Notes under the pieces: generated by a model
The model's database searches: none
Told to the model about the DNA's origin: nothing
Seen by the model: only the letters and a program-made list of their open reading frames with translations
Made by a program: the position numbers and the translations under genes
Origin: Actinomycetota bacterium
Lineage (GTDB): Bacteria; Actinomycetota; Acidimicrobiia; Acidimicrobiales; Microtrichaceae
NCBI GenBank assembly: GCA_016703525.1
Contig: JADJBW010000002.1
Location: forward strand, 248,001 to 312,000
Reading direction: 5' to 3'
DNA: 64,000 nt
Part shown: positions 17,567 through 27,429 of the stretch, in pieces
How positions within the stretch are numbered: the first letter of the stretch is position 1
Layout of the letters: the number at the start of each line of letters is the position of its first letter

Positions 17567-18141
17567 GAGATCCAGCCGACCGCGGCGCGACGCCGGGGAG
17601 GAGGCGGGCACTCGCCCGTCGGGTGACCGAGGTAGATCGCAGCGATGGCGCGCGCTCCGGACTCGAATCCACAGAGGTCGAGCAGCTCGGACGCATCGGG
17701 TACGGGCACCGAGCTCCAGAACGAGGCGAGCCCCCGTGCGGTGGCCGCGAGCAGCAGGTTTTGGACGCCGGCCGCCACGGCGTCGCGTCGCTCGGCGGTG
17801 TCGACCTCATCGACGCCGAGCGACGTGGCGACCACGACCACGACTGGCGCGCGCAGGTACTTCCGTCGGGTCTTTGTGACCCGCTCGGGTGGTGCGCCCC
17901 GCGCGGCCAGGGCGTCGGCGAGGCAGTCGCCGAGGCGCTCTCGACCGTCGCCGTCGAACGCGGCGAACCGCCACGGCTCGGTGCGCCGGTGGTTCGGGGC
18001 CCAGGTCGCCAGATCGCAGAGCTCGGCGACGACGTCGCGTTCCACGCGACGATCGGGGTCGACCTGCAGGCAGGTCCGCCGCCCGCGGATGACCGAGTCC
18101 ACCGCCGCGATCCGATCGCTCGGCGTGAGCGGCACGGTCAC
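17563..18141 (-). CDS. Nitroreductase family protein (YdjA-like)
   Basis: 192 residues, short for the family but complete. VIRGRRTC and TWAPNHRRTEPWRF match the FMN-binding Arg/Ser and Pro-Trp-Arg-Phe blocks; LLAATARGLASFWSS and IYLGHPTGE are the second half. Members use FMN and NAD(P)H for two-electron reductions as dimers. Placed between the ProA-like and GT-C-like genes with four-base GTGA overlaps at both ends, it is clearly co-transcribed, but a role in sugar transfer is not obvious. Confidence 0.83.
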   Translation of the reverse strand: MTVPLTPSDRIAAVDSVIRGRRTCLQVDPDRRVERDVVAELCDLATWAPNHRRTEPWRFAAFDGDGRERLGDCLADALAARGAPPERVTKTRRKYLRAPVVVVVATSLGVDEVDTAERRDAVAAGVQNLLLAATARGLASFWSSVPVPDASELLDLCGFESGARAIAAIYLGHPTGECPPPPRRRAAVGWIS

Positions 18142-19637
18142 CGGTGGACGTCGGAGCGCGTCTGGCGCACGCGGGTGCGCACGGTGAACACCGAATCGCC
18201 CGAGAGGATGCCGCCGCGGGCGAGCAGGCGTCCGCCGTGCCAGTTCGACAGGCCGAGTTCGGGCGCATCGAGGGCGTACTGGCCGTCGACCCAACGCGTG
18301 AAGCCGTTGCCGACGAACGGCGCGTCGATCCGGTTCCAGAACCGGGCGTGCTCCTCGGGGTTGCTCGACACGAGCGACGCCACGAAGCGTGGCGACCTGG
18401 CGTTGAAGAGGTCGATGGCGTGGTCGAGGTCGTCGACGATGACAAGCGTGACCTCGGGCGACTCCTCCCACTCCCATTCGCGGCCGAGCTGGGACTCGTC
18501 GATCGTCTCGCAACCCGGCTCGACGGACGCGCCCTCGGCGCGGATGATCGTGCGTTGCGCAATGCGGTCCGGACCGATCGCGGCGTGTTCGCCGCACAGG
18601 TGCAGCTTCGCCTCGGTGCCGCGGGCCGCCGCGGCGGCGTCGAGCGATTCGAGGAACACCGGCACGAGACGGTCGGCGTGGGCCAGAGGGATGCAGCACG
18701 TGTTGAGCGTGTTGCACACCTTGCGATCGAGCGACCAGCGCACGGCGTCGGCGAACGCGGTATCGGCCGTCGGTTCCCCCGCGACGATCCACGCGCCGCC
18801 CGTCCCGTGGAGGCTGACGGCGACGCCTGCCTGCCGCGCGACAGCGCCGAGTTGCGCCACCGCGGGGCCGGAGCCGCGGGCGACGGCGAGCGCGAGTCGC
18901 GGGTCGGAGAACATGGCGTGGCCGGCGCCGTGCGAGCGCGAATCGACCAGCGACGCGGCGTCGAGTGGGAGCCCGGCCTCGGCGAGCGCAGGTCGGAGCG
19001 CGTGCTCCATGATCGCCCGTGCCGTGCCGAGCGCGTCCGACCCGATCCGGAACGCGACGGTGTTGCCGGAGCGCAGCACGCCACATGCGTCGGCGAACAC
19101 GTTCGGGCGCCCTTCGAAGACGAAGCCGACCACGCCGAGCCCGGCACGGACCAGCTCGACGGTCCACCCGTCGTGCTCGATGGTGCGCACGATCTCGCCC
19201 CGGCCCGACGGTTGGGCGGCCCAGGTGCGCAATCCGGCGACCATGTCGGTGCGCATCTGCGGCGAGAGCACGAGCCGGGTGGTCGAACGACCGGCGTCGC
19301 GGGCTCGGGCCACGTCGGCCGCGTTGGCCTCGAGAATCGGCGCGACCGCAGCGTCGTCGGCGAGGCGGTCGGCGAATCCGTGGAAGAAGCGGTCGATCGA
19401 CTCGTCGGTGACCCCGGCGAGTTGCAGAAACGCATCGTGCGCGCGTGCGACGGCGCCTCGGCCGGCATCGAGGTCGGCGGCGCTCAGGTGCACGAGCCGG
19501 CCGTCGATTGCGAGCAGTTCGTCGCCGGGCCGGTACGCATCGGCGAGCGCCGCGTCGATCTCGACGAGGCGGTTACCCGCTAGCACTCGCGTGCCGGCGG
19601 CCAATCGTTCGGCGCCGGGATCGGGGTCGCTGAGCAT
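18138..19637 (-). CDS. ProA-like glutamate-5-semialdehyde dehydrogenase family protein
   Basis: 499 residues, against about 415 for typical ProA. LGVVGFVFEGRPNVFADACG and LRSGNTVAFRIGSDAL are diagnostic of the gamma-glutamyl phosphate reductase branch of the aldehyde dehydrogenase superfamily, and the catalytic Cys lies in RKVCNTLNTCC. ProA reduces gamma-glutamyl phosphate to the semialdehyde in proline synthesis. Here the extra length is an N-terminal stretch (residues 1-80), no proB is adjacent, and the gene heads a glycan operon, so it may be a paralogue acting on another acyl phosphate. The ATG at 19637 is the first in frame. Confidence 0.75.
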   Translation of the reverse strand: MLSDPDPGAERLAAGTRVLAGNRLVEIDAALADAYRPGDELLAIDGRLVHLSAADLDAGRGAVARAHDAFLQLAGVTDESIDRFFHGFADRLADDAAVAPILEANAADVARARDAGRSTTRLVLSPQMRTDMVAGLRTWAAQPSGRGEIVRTIEHDGWTVELVRAGLGVVGFVFEGRPNVFADACGVLRSGNTVAFRIGSDALGTARAIMEHALRPALAEAGLPLDAASLVDSRSHGAGHAMFSDPRLALAVARGSGPAVAQLGAVARQAGVAVSLHGTGGAWIVAGEPTADTAFADAVRWSLDRKVCNTLNTCCIPLAHADRLVPVFLESLDAAAAARGTEAKLHLCGEHAAIGPDRIAQRTIIRAEGASVEPGCETIDESQLGREWEWEESPEVTLVIVDDLDHAIDLFNARSPRFVASLVSSNPEEHARFWNRIDAPFVGNGFTRWVDGQYALDAPELGLSNWHGGRLLARGGILSGDSVFTVRTRVRQTRSDVHR

Positions 19638-19725
19638 CTGGCCAACCTACCCGCGGTCCATTCGTTCGTTGGTGAGGCTCCCGTTGCCTTGCTAGAACGT
19701 CCGCACGCCGTCGAGGGGGTTGATG

Positions 19726-21096
19726 ATGTCGGACACGCACGAGGTGCTCGCGAGCATCGTCGGGGCTGCCAATGTGGCGTCCGGCGACGCCATCAGCGAC
19801 GACCTGACCCACGACGAGGGGTTGGGCGTCGAGCCGCACCGTCCCGATGTAGTGGTGTGGCCGGAGTCGACCGCAGCGGTCGCCGCGGTCGTGGCCCACG
19901 CGAACGATCACCGCATTCCGGTCACGGCCCGCGGCGCGGGAACCGGCCTGTCGGGCGCGTGCGTCGCACGGTCCGGTGGGGTGTTGATCTCGTTCGACAA
20001 GATGAACCGGATTCTGGAGATCGACACCGAGAACCACATCGCCGTCGTGCAGCCGGGCGTCACGCTCGATCAGCTCGACGCAGCGCTCGCGCCGCTCGGT
20101 CTCGTCTACCCGGTGTTCCCCGGCGAGTACTCGGCGAGCCTGGGCGGCAACGTCAACACCAATGCCGGTGGCATGCGTGCGGTCAAGTACGGCGTGACAC
20201 GCCACCACGTGCTCGGTGTCGAGGCCGTGCTCGCCACCGGCGAGGTCATCCGGGCTGGCGGCAAGATCGTCAAGATCTCCACGGGCTACGACCTGACGCA
20301 GCTGATCATCGGCTCGGAAGGCACGCTGGCCGTGGTGACCGAGGCGACGCTCAAGTTGCAGCCGCGGCTGCCGTTCTCCACCACGATCCTGGCGCCGTTC
20401 GCGACGCTCGACGGGGTGACGGGCGCCGTGCCGCGGGTCGTCGCGTCGGGGCTCGGGCCGCAGATCCTCGAGTACATCGACCTGCTGACGATGTCGGTCA
20501 TGACATCGTCGGGTTCGCTCGACCTGGGCATCCCGCAGGACGTGAAGGACTCGGCGCTCGCGTACCTCGTCGTGGTGCTCGAGAGCGCGCACGCGGACCG
20601 CCTAGACGCCGATGTCGAGGCGCTGGCCGGGCTGCTCGGCGAGCTCGACGCGATGGACGTGTACGTGCTGCCCGGTGGGGCAGCGGCGCAACTCATCGAC
20701 GCACGCGAGAAGGCCTTCTGGCTGGCGAAGGCGAACGGTGCGAACGACGTGGTCGACGTGGTGGTCCCCCGGGCGTCGATCCCGGAGTTCATGGAGCGCG
20801 TGTCGGCGCTCGCATCCGAAACCGGATCGTGGATCGCCGGGTGCGGCCACGCAGGCGATGGCAACGTGCACCTCGGCGTGTTCCAGAGCGACCCCGATGC
20901 GCTGCACACGGTGATGATGGGGTTGTACCGGGCCGGGATGGAGTTGGGCGGTGCGATATCGGGCGAGCACGGGCTCGGCACCGAGAAGCGGTCCTACTTC
21001 CTCGAACTCGAAGACCCCGCGAAGATCGACCTGATGCGCCGCATCAAGGCGGCGTTCGACCCCAACGGCATCCTCAACCCCGGAGCAGTCCTGTGA
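19726..21096 (+). CDS. FAD-linked oxidase, GlcD/D-lactate dehydrogenase type
   Basis: 456 residues. An N-terminal PCMH FAD-binding domain shows VTARGAGTGLSGACV, then PGEYSASLGGNVNTNAGGMR and STGYDLTQLIIGSEGTLAVVTE. The C-terminal FAD-oxidase cap has GCGHAGDGNVHLGVF with the substrate/metal His residues and GAISGEHGLGTEKR. It oxidises a 2-hydroxy acid such as glycolate or D-lactate. TTG 19720, ATG 19723 and ATG 19726 are stacked; GAGGGGG at 19713-19719 is best spaced for 19726. It overlaps the next gene (GTGA at 21093). Confidence 0.88.
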   Translation: MSDTHEVLASIVGAANVASGDAISDDLTHDEGLGVEPHRPDVVVWPESTAAVAAVVAHANDHRIPVTARGAGTGLSGACVARSGGVLISFDKMNRILEIDTENHIAVVQPGVTLDQLDAALAPLGLVYPVFPGEYSASLGGNVNTNAGGMRAVKYGVTRHHVLGVEAVLATGEVIRAGGKIVKISTGYDLTQLIIGSEGTLAVVTEATLKLQPRLPFSTTILAPFATLDGVTGAVPRVVASGLGPQILEYIDLLTMSVMTSSGSLDLGIPQDVKDSALAYLVVVLESAHADRLDADVEALAGLLGELDAMDVYVLPGGAAAQLIDAREKAFWLAKANGANDVVDVVVPRASIPEFMERVSALASETGSWIAGCGHAGDGNVHLGVFQSDPDALHTVMMGLYRAGMELGGAISGEHGLGTEKRSYFLELEDPAKIDLMRRIKAAFDPNGILNPGAVL

Positions 21097-22703
21097 CCGA
21101 CGAGACCAACCCATCCGCCACCAACCGTCCGGCCAGGCCAACCCGTCCGGAAATGGCGCTCGCGCCTTGATCGAGACGCTCGTCGCGGCCGACGTCGACG
21201 TGTGCTTCTCCAACCCGGGCACGTCCGAGATGCACTTCGTCGCTGCGCTCGACGACGTGCCGGGCATGCGCGGTGTGCTGTGCCTGTTCGAAGGCGTCGC
21301 GTCCGGCGCCGCGGACGGCTTCGCTCGCATGTCGGGTCGGCCTGGCCGCAACGCTGCTCCACCTCGGCCCCGGGCTCGGGAACGCCATGGCGAACCTGCA
21401 CAATGCGCGTCGGGCCCACTCGCCGATCGTGAACATCGTCGGGGACCACGCGACCTATCACAAGCAGTACGACGCGCCGCTGGAGAGCGACATCGATTCG
21501 ATCGCCGCTGCGTGCGAGGGATGGTTCCGGCGCTCGATGTCGCCCGACGAGGTCGCGCAGGATGCCGCCGACGCGGTCGCGGCCGCGCTCGCTTCCCCCG
21601 CCCGGATCGCCACCCTGGTGCTGCCCGCGGACGTGTGCTGGCTCGACGCCCCCGGCGCAGTCGGACCGTCGACGCCGGAGCCGGCGAGTGCTCCCGACCC
21701 GGCGTTGGTCGCCGAGATCGCAGCGGTGCTGCGCGGCGACGCATCGAGCGTGGTGCTGATCGGTGGGCGTGCGATGCTCGCCGATGGCGTGACCGCAGCG
21801 GCCCGCGTGGCCACAGCGGCCGGCGCCCGGCTGTTCGCCGAGACCTTCCCCGCTCGTCACGAGCGCGGAGCGGGGCTGCCTCCGGTCGACCGGCTCGCGT
21901 ACCTCGCCGAGTTCGCGCAGATGCAGCTCGACGGTGCCGAGCACGTCGTCGTCGTCGACGCGGCGGCGCCGGTCTCGTTCTTCGCCTACCCGGGGAAGGC
22001 TTCGGTGCTGACGCCCGAGGGGTGCGCCATCCATCAGGTTCCCCGCTCGGTCGACCCCGTCGCGTTTCTCGAGGCGCTCGCCGAGGCGCTGGACGCCCCG
22101 GCGGAGGTGGCGGTCGCCGAGGCGTCCCGCCCCGAGTTGCCGTCCGGCCCGCTGACCACTGACGGCGCCGCGGCGGTCATCGGTGCCCTGCTGCCCGAGC
22201 GCGCCATCGTGGTGGACGAAGCGAACACGTCGGGGTTGTTCATCCCTGCGGCCACCGCCGGTGCGCCGCGACACGACTGGCTCTGCCTGACCGGCGGCTC
22301 GATCGGTGTGGGCCTGCCCCTCGCCGTCGGCGCGGCGGTTGCCTGCCCCGATCGCCCCGTGCTGGCGCTGCAGGCGGACGGATCGGCGATGTACACGCTG
22401 CAGGCGTTGTGGACGATGGTGCGCGAGTCGCTCGATGTCACCACGGTGATCTTCGCCAACCACAGCTACGCGGTGCTCAACATGGAGCTCCAGCGGGTCG
22501 GCGCCGCGCAGGTGGGGCCGAAGGCGCTGTCGATGCTCGACCTGCACGGGCCGGAGCTCGCTTTCGTGTCCCTGGCCCAGGGCATGGGCGTGGGCGCCAC
22601 GCGAGCGACCACCGCCGAGGAGTTCGCGGAGCAACTTGCCGCGGCGCTCGCGACGCCCGGCCCGTCACTCATCGAGGCTGTCGTTCCGCCCCTCGGCTTC
22701 TGA
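21093..22703 (+). pseudogene. Acetolactate synthase-like thiamine-diphosphate enzyme with two compensating indels
   Basis: A TPP enzyme of the IlvB/MdlC type: FSNPGTSEMHFVAALD and the catalytic Glu in LFEGVASGAADGFARM at the N-terminus, LHLGPGLGNAMANLHNA, and the TPP-Mg block ALQADGSAMYTLQALWT...NHSYAVLN at the C-terminus. It probably decarboxylates or ligates a 2-keto acid. Three frames are used: GTG 21093 (GTGA overlap with the FAD oxidase), then a one-base deletion at 21123-21127 restores NPSGNGARALIETL, and a one-base insertion at 21344-21345 (GG) restores SGRPAATLLHLG. TTG 21167 would avoid only the first shift. Both edits sit in short C/G runs, so the gene is probably intact in the organism. 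Confidence 0.82.
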
Positions 22704-22720
22704 CAGTCGGCCGTCCGGAC

Positions 22721-22748
22721 CCGGCCGTCCGCACGTGCGGACGGCCGG
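22721..22748. terminator. Bidirectional terminator hairpin
   Basis: A perfect 28-base palindrome starting CCGGCCGTCC and ending GGACGGCCGG fills the gap between two convergent genes (stops at 22703 plus and 22749 minus). A 12- to 13-bp G+C stem without T-tract is the usual form of terminator in high-G+C actinobacteria. Confidence 0.8.
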
Positions 22749-24325
22749 TCAGGTCGGGAAGGTCGCGGTCAGATTGGCGGGTAGCCCGCCCGGATCGCCC
22801 GCGACACCGGCACCGGTGTTGCCGAGTTGGCCCTGGTGCCGTTGCCGAGCTGGCCGAACCGGTTTGCCCCCAGCACGTGGCCGTTCCGTCTTCGAGGAGA
22901 GCGCACGTGTGGTTACGCCGGTGGCGGCGGCGGTGGCGTTGGTGATTCCGGCGACCTCACTGGTCACATACGAGCCCGGTCGGCGCCGTCGCCGAGTTGG
23001 CCGAATCCGTTGGCCCCCAGCACTTGGCAGTTCCGTCGGCGAGGAGCCGCGCATGTGTGGCTCTACCCGGCGGCGGCGGCGATGGCATTGATGATGCCGG
23101 GGACCTTCACCGGTGTTGTCGAGTGGTTGGTGGTGCCATCGCCGATGGTCGCTCGCGGTTGTATCCCCAGCACCGGACCGTGCCGTCAGCGAGGACCGCG
23201 CACGAGGGGTATCCGCCGACGACGATGGCTGTGGCGTTGGTGATGCCGGTGACCTTGACCGGTGTGTGCGACCCCGGGTTCGTTGCCGTCCCCGAGCTCC
23301 CCGTCGAAGCGCCGTCCCCAGCACGCGACGGTGCCGTCGGCGAGGACTGCGCAGGTGTGGGCGCCGGCGGAGACCGGCGGCGTTGGTGATGCCGGTGACC
23401 TTAACCGGTGTTTCGAGTCGCCGGGGTGGCCGTCGCCGAGGTGGCCTACCTGTTGTGTCCCCAGCACCAGATGGTGCCGTCGGTGAGGAGCTGCGCACGA
23501 GTAGTATGCGCCGGCACTGGCGGCCGTGGCGCTGGTGATGCCGGTGACCTCGACCGGTGTTGCCGAGTTGGTGGTGCCGTCGCCGAGCTCGCCCCGATCG
23601 TTGCGTCCCCAGCACCTGACTGTGCCGTCGGCGAGGACCGCGCAGCGGCCCGAGCCGACAGCGATGGCGGGGGTTGGTGATGCCTGGGACGATGGCCGGG
23701 GACTTCGGAACCGAGGAGGCGCTCAGATCGCCCTGCCCGGAACCCCAGCAGGCGACCCGATGGCCGGCGAGCAGGCCGCAAGTTCGGCATAGCCGGCGGC
23801 GATCTGGGTGTAGGCGTGGTCGGTGGGGAGGGTGAGGCCGATCTTCCAGCGGTAGTGGCTGTCGGTGCGGGTGGTGGCGTCGAGGCAGAAGCGTCGGGAG
23901 TGGTTGGTGAGGGGGTCGATGTCGTTGTTGTCGTGGTCGAACCACTGCTGGAGGGTGGGGGTTTCCCAGGTTGGGTGTGCGCCGTCGGGTGGTATGACAC
24001 CGATGCGGTAGCAGCCGTCGTTGAGGTGGTCGTAGCTCCACCATCCGCCGTCGGAGGACTCACCGCTGGCGATGGTGACCCAGTTCGGCCCGTTTGCTCC
24101 GGCTTCGGCGTAGTCCTTGTCGAGGATGACGGTGACGTCTGCGATTCCGGGTTCGTCGGGGTCGGCGATGCCGTTGCCGTTGAGGTCGTTGAAGACGCGG
24201 TTGCCGATGCGGTTTTCACCCTGTTGCCACGACGGCAGGTCGTTGGGTTCGGAGAGCGCTGCGGTACCGGTTGCGAGGGTCGCCGCGATGGTCGCCGCGG
24301 CAAGAGCCGCGTGGATCGGTTTCAT
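22749..24325 (-). pseudogene. Secreted SdrD_B / RCC1-repeat protein, riddled with frameshifts
   Basis: The intact 5' part (24325 to about 23780) encodes a signal peptide (residues 1-24, ending GTAALS) and an SdrD_B-type domain: NRIGNRVFNDLNGNGIADPD with its calcium-loop Asp/Asn residues. Downstream, RCC1/ATS1-type repeats of about 50 residues appear in all three frames: pieces such as GITNA, SCAQLLTDGTIWCWG and CAVLADGTVACWG recur about every 150 bases, seven or so times, ending near 22749. At least ten frame changes are needed. RCC1 repeats fold into a beta-propeller, here presumably on the cell surface. Either a true decaying gene or a repeat region with bad consensus. Confidence 0.75.
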
Positions 24326-24493
24326 GTGAGTTCTCCCGCCAGAAGAAGTTGTCGTGCGTGATGCTTGCAGGATTGATCGCCGCGTTCAACTGCTCGCGAC
24401 CGTCGGGCGCGGGCGCATGGGGGCGTCGGCGGGCGCGGCGCGGGTGGGGCGCCGGCTTGTCGGCGTCGCGACGGTCGCCGCTACAGTCGCCGC

Positions 24494-25834
24494 GTGTTCG
24501 ACTGGCCCGATCTTCTCGCAGACCATGGCTCGTTCACCCGCCTTTCAGGCGAGGCGGACTCGCTGGATGCGGGCCGGGCCACGATCGCGGGGCACCCGGT
24601 CATGTTGGTGTGGTGCCGCTTCGAGGTGGCCGCCGGAACGCTGAGCCTCGCGGCCGGCGATCGTTTCTGCACCGCCCTCGACCTGGCGGTGGCGGAACGA
24701 CGCCCGGTGGTGGCGATCGCAAACTCGGGCGGCGCGCGCATGCAAGAGGGCACCCGAGCCTTCATGCAGATGCTCCCCACGCTCGCGGCGGTGACCCGGG
24801 TGCGACGGGCCGGACTCCCGGTGATCGTCCACCTCGCGCACCCGACCACGGGCGGTGTGCTCGCGTCGTGGGCCTCGGCCGCACAGTTCCTCACCGCGGA
24901 GCCGGGCGCGACGCTCGGTTTCACCGGGCCGCGCGTGGCTGCGATGATCGGTGAGCCGATCGAACCGCCCGAGGTGCAGACCGCAGAGGGGTACCTCGCT
25001 GCGGGACACGTCGATGCCATCTGCGTCGTCCACGATCTCCGTGACCGGATCGGGCACATCCTCTCGGCGCTCGCACCGGCCGATCCCTCCCTCCCGCCAG
25101 CGGCCGGGCCCGAGGTGGCGATCGGCCCCACCGGATGGGACGCCGTTGTGGCCTCGCGGGCCCCCGATCGCACGCCGGTCATCGACGGGCTGGCGTCGAC
25201 CGCCGACGTGTGTGTGGAACTGTCGGGCGATCGCTCCGGTGGCACCGATCCGTCGGTCGCCGCGCTGCTCATGCGTGTTGCCGGTCGTCCGATGCTGGTG
25301 CTGGGCCATCGCCGCGTCGACGGAGCGCCCGCTCGTCCGACGGTCGCGGGGCTGCGCCTCGGCCGGCGCATGATGCGGCTCGCGGGGGAGCTCGGCCTGC
25401 CGCTCGTCACCGTGGTCGACACCGCGGGAGCGCACCTCGCCGGTGAGGCCGAGCGACTCGGCCTCCCTGGGGAGATCGCTCGCTCGATCGAGGACATGGG
25501 TGCGCTCGTCGTGCCGACGGTCGCCGTCGTCGACGGGCAGGGAGCGGGCGGCGCGGCGATCGCCTGGATGGCTGCGGACACCGTCCTGGCGACGCCCGAC
25601 TCGTTCGTCGCTCCGATCGCACCCGAGGCCGGTTCGGTCATCCTGCACCGCGACCCGACCCACGCAGCCGAACTCGCCGAGCTCCAGCAGGTCAGCGCGA
25701 TCGAGCTCCGCGACGCCGGCATCGTCGACGCGGTCCACGCCGCCCCGATGATGGTCGGAGCGATCGTTGCCGCGATCGACCGGATGCGCCCCGCCGGCGC
25801 CGGGCGTCAGTCCGATCCGGTGGGCCAGGCGTAG
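24494..25834 (+). CDS. Carboxyltransferase (AccD/AccA-like fused) of an acyl-CoA carboxylase
   Basis: 446 residues. The N-terminal half has ANSGGARMQEGTRAFMQM, the beta-subunit type crotonase-fold acyl-CoA site, and GATLGFTGPRV. The C-terminal half has PLVTVVDTAGAHLAGEAE and GQGAGGAAIAWMAADTVLA, the alpha-subunit type carboxybiotin site. It transfers CO2 from carboxybiotin to acetyl-CoA or a related acyl-CoA, starting fatty-acid synthesis. The AccD zinc finger is absent. No biotin carboxylase or BCCP gene is nearby. The start is GTG, with a TACAGT -10-like box nine bases before it. The end overlaps the convergent acyl-CoA ligase by 28 bases. Confidence 0.8.
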   Translation: MFDWPDLLADHGSFTRLSGEADSLDAGRATIAGHPVMLVWCRFEVAAGTLSLAAGDRFCTALDLAVAERRPVVAIANSGGARMQEGTRAFMQMLPTLAAVTRVRRAGLPVIVHLAHPTTGGVLASWASAAQFLTAEPGATLGFTGPRVAAMIGEPIEPPEVQTAEGYLAAGHVDAICVVHDLRDRIGHILSALAPADPSLPPAAGPEVAIGPTGWDAVVASRAPDRTPVIDGLASTADVCVELSGDRSGGTDPSVAALLMRVAGRPMLVLGHRRVDGAPARPTVAGLRLGRRMMRLAGELGLPLVTVVDTAGAHLAGEAERLGLPGEIARSIEDMGALVVPTVAVVDGQGAGGAAIAWMAADTVLATPDSFVAPIAPEAGSVILHRDPTHAAELAELQQVSAIELRDAGIVDAVHAAPMMVGAIVAAIDRMRPAGAGRQSDPVGQA

Positions 25835-27429
25835 TCGGCGAACTGTTCCCGCAGGGTCTTCTTGGAGAACTTGCCGACGCTGGTCTTCGGGACGGATTCG
25901 ATGAAGACGACATCGTCGGGCAGCCACCACTTGGCCACTCGCGGCGTGAGCCAGTCGAGCACGTCCTGGCGGCTGAGCTCGGAGCCCTCGGAGCGCACCA
26001 CGCAGGCGAGGGGACGCTCGTCCCAACGAGGGTGGGGAATGCCGATCACGGCGGCCTCGGCCACCTCGGGGTGGGCCATGATCTCGTTCTCGAGGTCGAC
26101 CGAGCTGATCCACTCGCCGCCCGACTTCACGAGGTCCTTCGTTCGGTCCACCAGGCGGATGTAGGCCTCGTCGTCGACGACTGCGACGTCGCCGGTGCGC
26201 AGCCATCCGTCCGCGGTGAACGAGTCGGCGGCGCGCTCGTCGTTGTAGTAGGTGCCCGTCACCCACGGCCCGCGCACCTGCAGCTCGCCGGTGGTCTCGC
26301 CGTCCCACGGCACCTCGTCGGTGGTGTTGGGAACGACCGTGCGGAACTCCACGCCGGGCACGACGAGGCCCACGGTGGCTCGCCGTTCCGGCGTGTCGTC
26401 GAGGTAGCTCTTGATATGGCAGGCGGCGGCGATCGGCGACGTTTCGGTCATGCCCCACGCCTGGAAGATCGGCATGCCGATCTTGGAGCGGAACCCCTCG
26501 CTGAGCGCCGGGGGCACGGCGCTGCCGCCACACGGGATGGCCCGCAGCGATGACACGTCGCGGCCGTCGATCTCGGCGAGCACCGCCATCCAGATTGTCG
26601 GAACGCCCGCCGCAACGGTGACTCGCTCGGTCTCGATCAGGGTGAGCAGGGCGCCGGGGGAGAGGTCGGGTCCGGGCATCACGAGCGTCGCGCCGGACGC
26701 GACTCCCGCGTGTGCAAGCCCCCACGCGTTGGCGTGGAACATGGGCACCACCGGCAAGATGATGTCGCGTTCGGATGCTCCGAGGGAGTCGGCCATCATG
26801 GCGCCGAAGGTGTGCAGGGTGATCGACCGGTGCGTGTACACCACGCCCTTGGGGTTCCCGGTCGTGCCCGAGGTGTACATCATCGACGCCGCGAGGTTCT
26901 CGTCGCCGATGTGGAACTCACGCGGCTCGGCGCCGGCGAGCAGCGTCTCGTAGTCGTGGATCTCGATGCCGTTGGGCGCCTCGGTCGGGAGCGCGCCGCC
27001 CGTGTCGTTCATGACGACGATGTGGCGCACCGTCTCGAAGGTGTCGATCGTCGGCCACAGCAACGGCACGATCGAGTTGTCGACGAAGATCACCTCGTCT
27101 TCCGCATGGTTCGCGATGTAGGTGAGCTGATCGGGGAACAGCCGGAGGTTGAGGGTATGCGCTACCCGGCCGGTGCACGGCGGGGCGAAGTACAGCTCGA
27201 GGTGCCGGGCCGAGTTCCACGCGAACGTGGCGACGCGGCCGTCGGCCGAGATGCCGAGCTGGTCGAGCACGGTGCCGAGCCGGCGCGTGCGCTCGGCCCA
27301 CTGGCCGTACGTGCGCCGCTCGATGCCGGTCGGTGAGGCCGTCACGATTTCCTTGGTGGGAAAGAGGCGCTCCGCCCGGTCGAAGAGATGGGTGAGAGTG
27401 AGCGGAAAGTCCATCATCGTGCCGCGCAT
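25807..27429 (-). CDS. Long-chain fatty acyl-CoA synthetase (AMP-forming ligase)
   Basis: 540 residues, ANL superfamily. The P-loop MMYTSGTTGNPKGVVYTHRS, the aromatic/Gly A4-A5 region FQAWGMTETSP, the A7 Asp in DGWLRTGDVAVVDD, the hinge RTKDLVKSGGEWISS and the C-terminal catalytic Lys in KTSVGKFSKK are all present. It activates a fatty acid (medium or long chain) as acyl-AMP, then acyl-CoA. AGGGGG lies seven bases before ATG 27429. Transcribed towards the carboxyltransferase and probably independent of it. Confidence 0.88.
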   Translation of the reverse strand: MRGTMMDFPLTLTHLFDRAERLFPTKEIVTASPTGIERRTYGQWAERTRRLGTVLDQLGISADGRVATFAWNSARHLELYFAPPCTGRVAHTLNLRLFPDQLTYIANHAEDEVIFVDNSIVPLLWPTIDTFETVRHIVVMNDTGGALPTEAPNGIEIHDYETLLAGAEPREFHIGDENLAASMMYTSGTTGNPKGVVYTHRSITLHTFGAMMADSLGASERDIILPVVPMFHANAWGLAHAGVASGATLVMPGPDLSPGALLTLIETERVTVAAGVPTIWMAVLAEIDGRDVSSLRAIPCGGSAVPPALSEGFRSKIGMPIFQAWGMTETSPIAAACHIKSYLDDTPERRATVGLVVPGVEFRTVVPNTTDEVPWDGETTGELQVRGPWVTGTYYNDERAADSFTADGWLRTGDVAVVDDEAYIRLVDRTKDLVKSGGEWISSVDLENEIMAHPEVAEAAVIGIPHPRWDERPLACVVRSEGSELSRQDVLDWLTPRVAKWWLPDDVVFIESVPKTSVGKFSKKTLREQFADYAWPTGSD

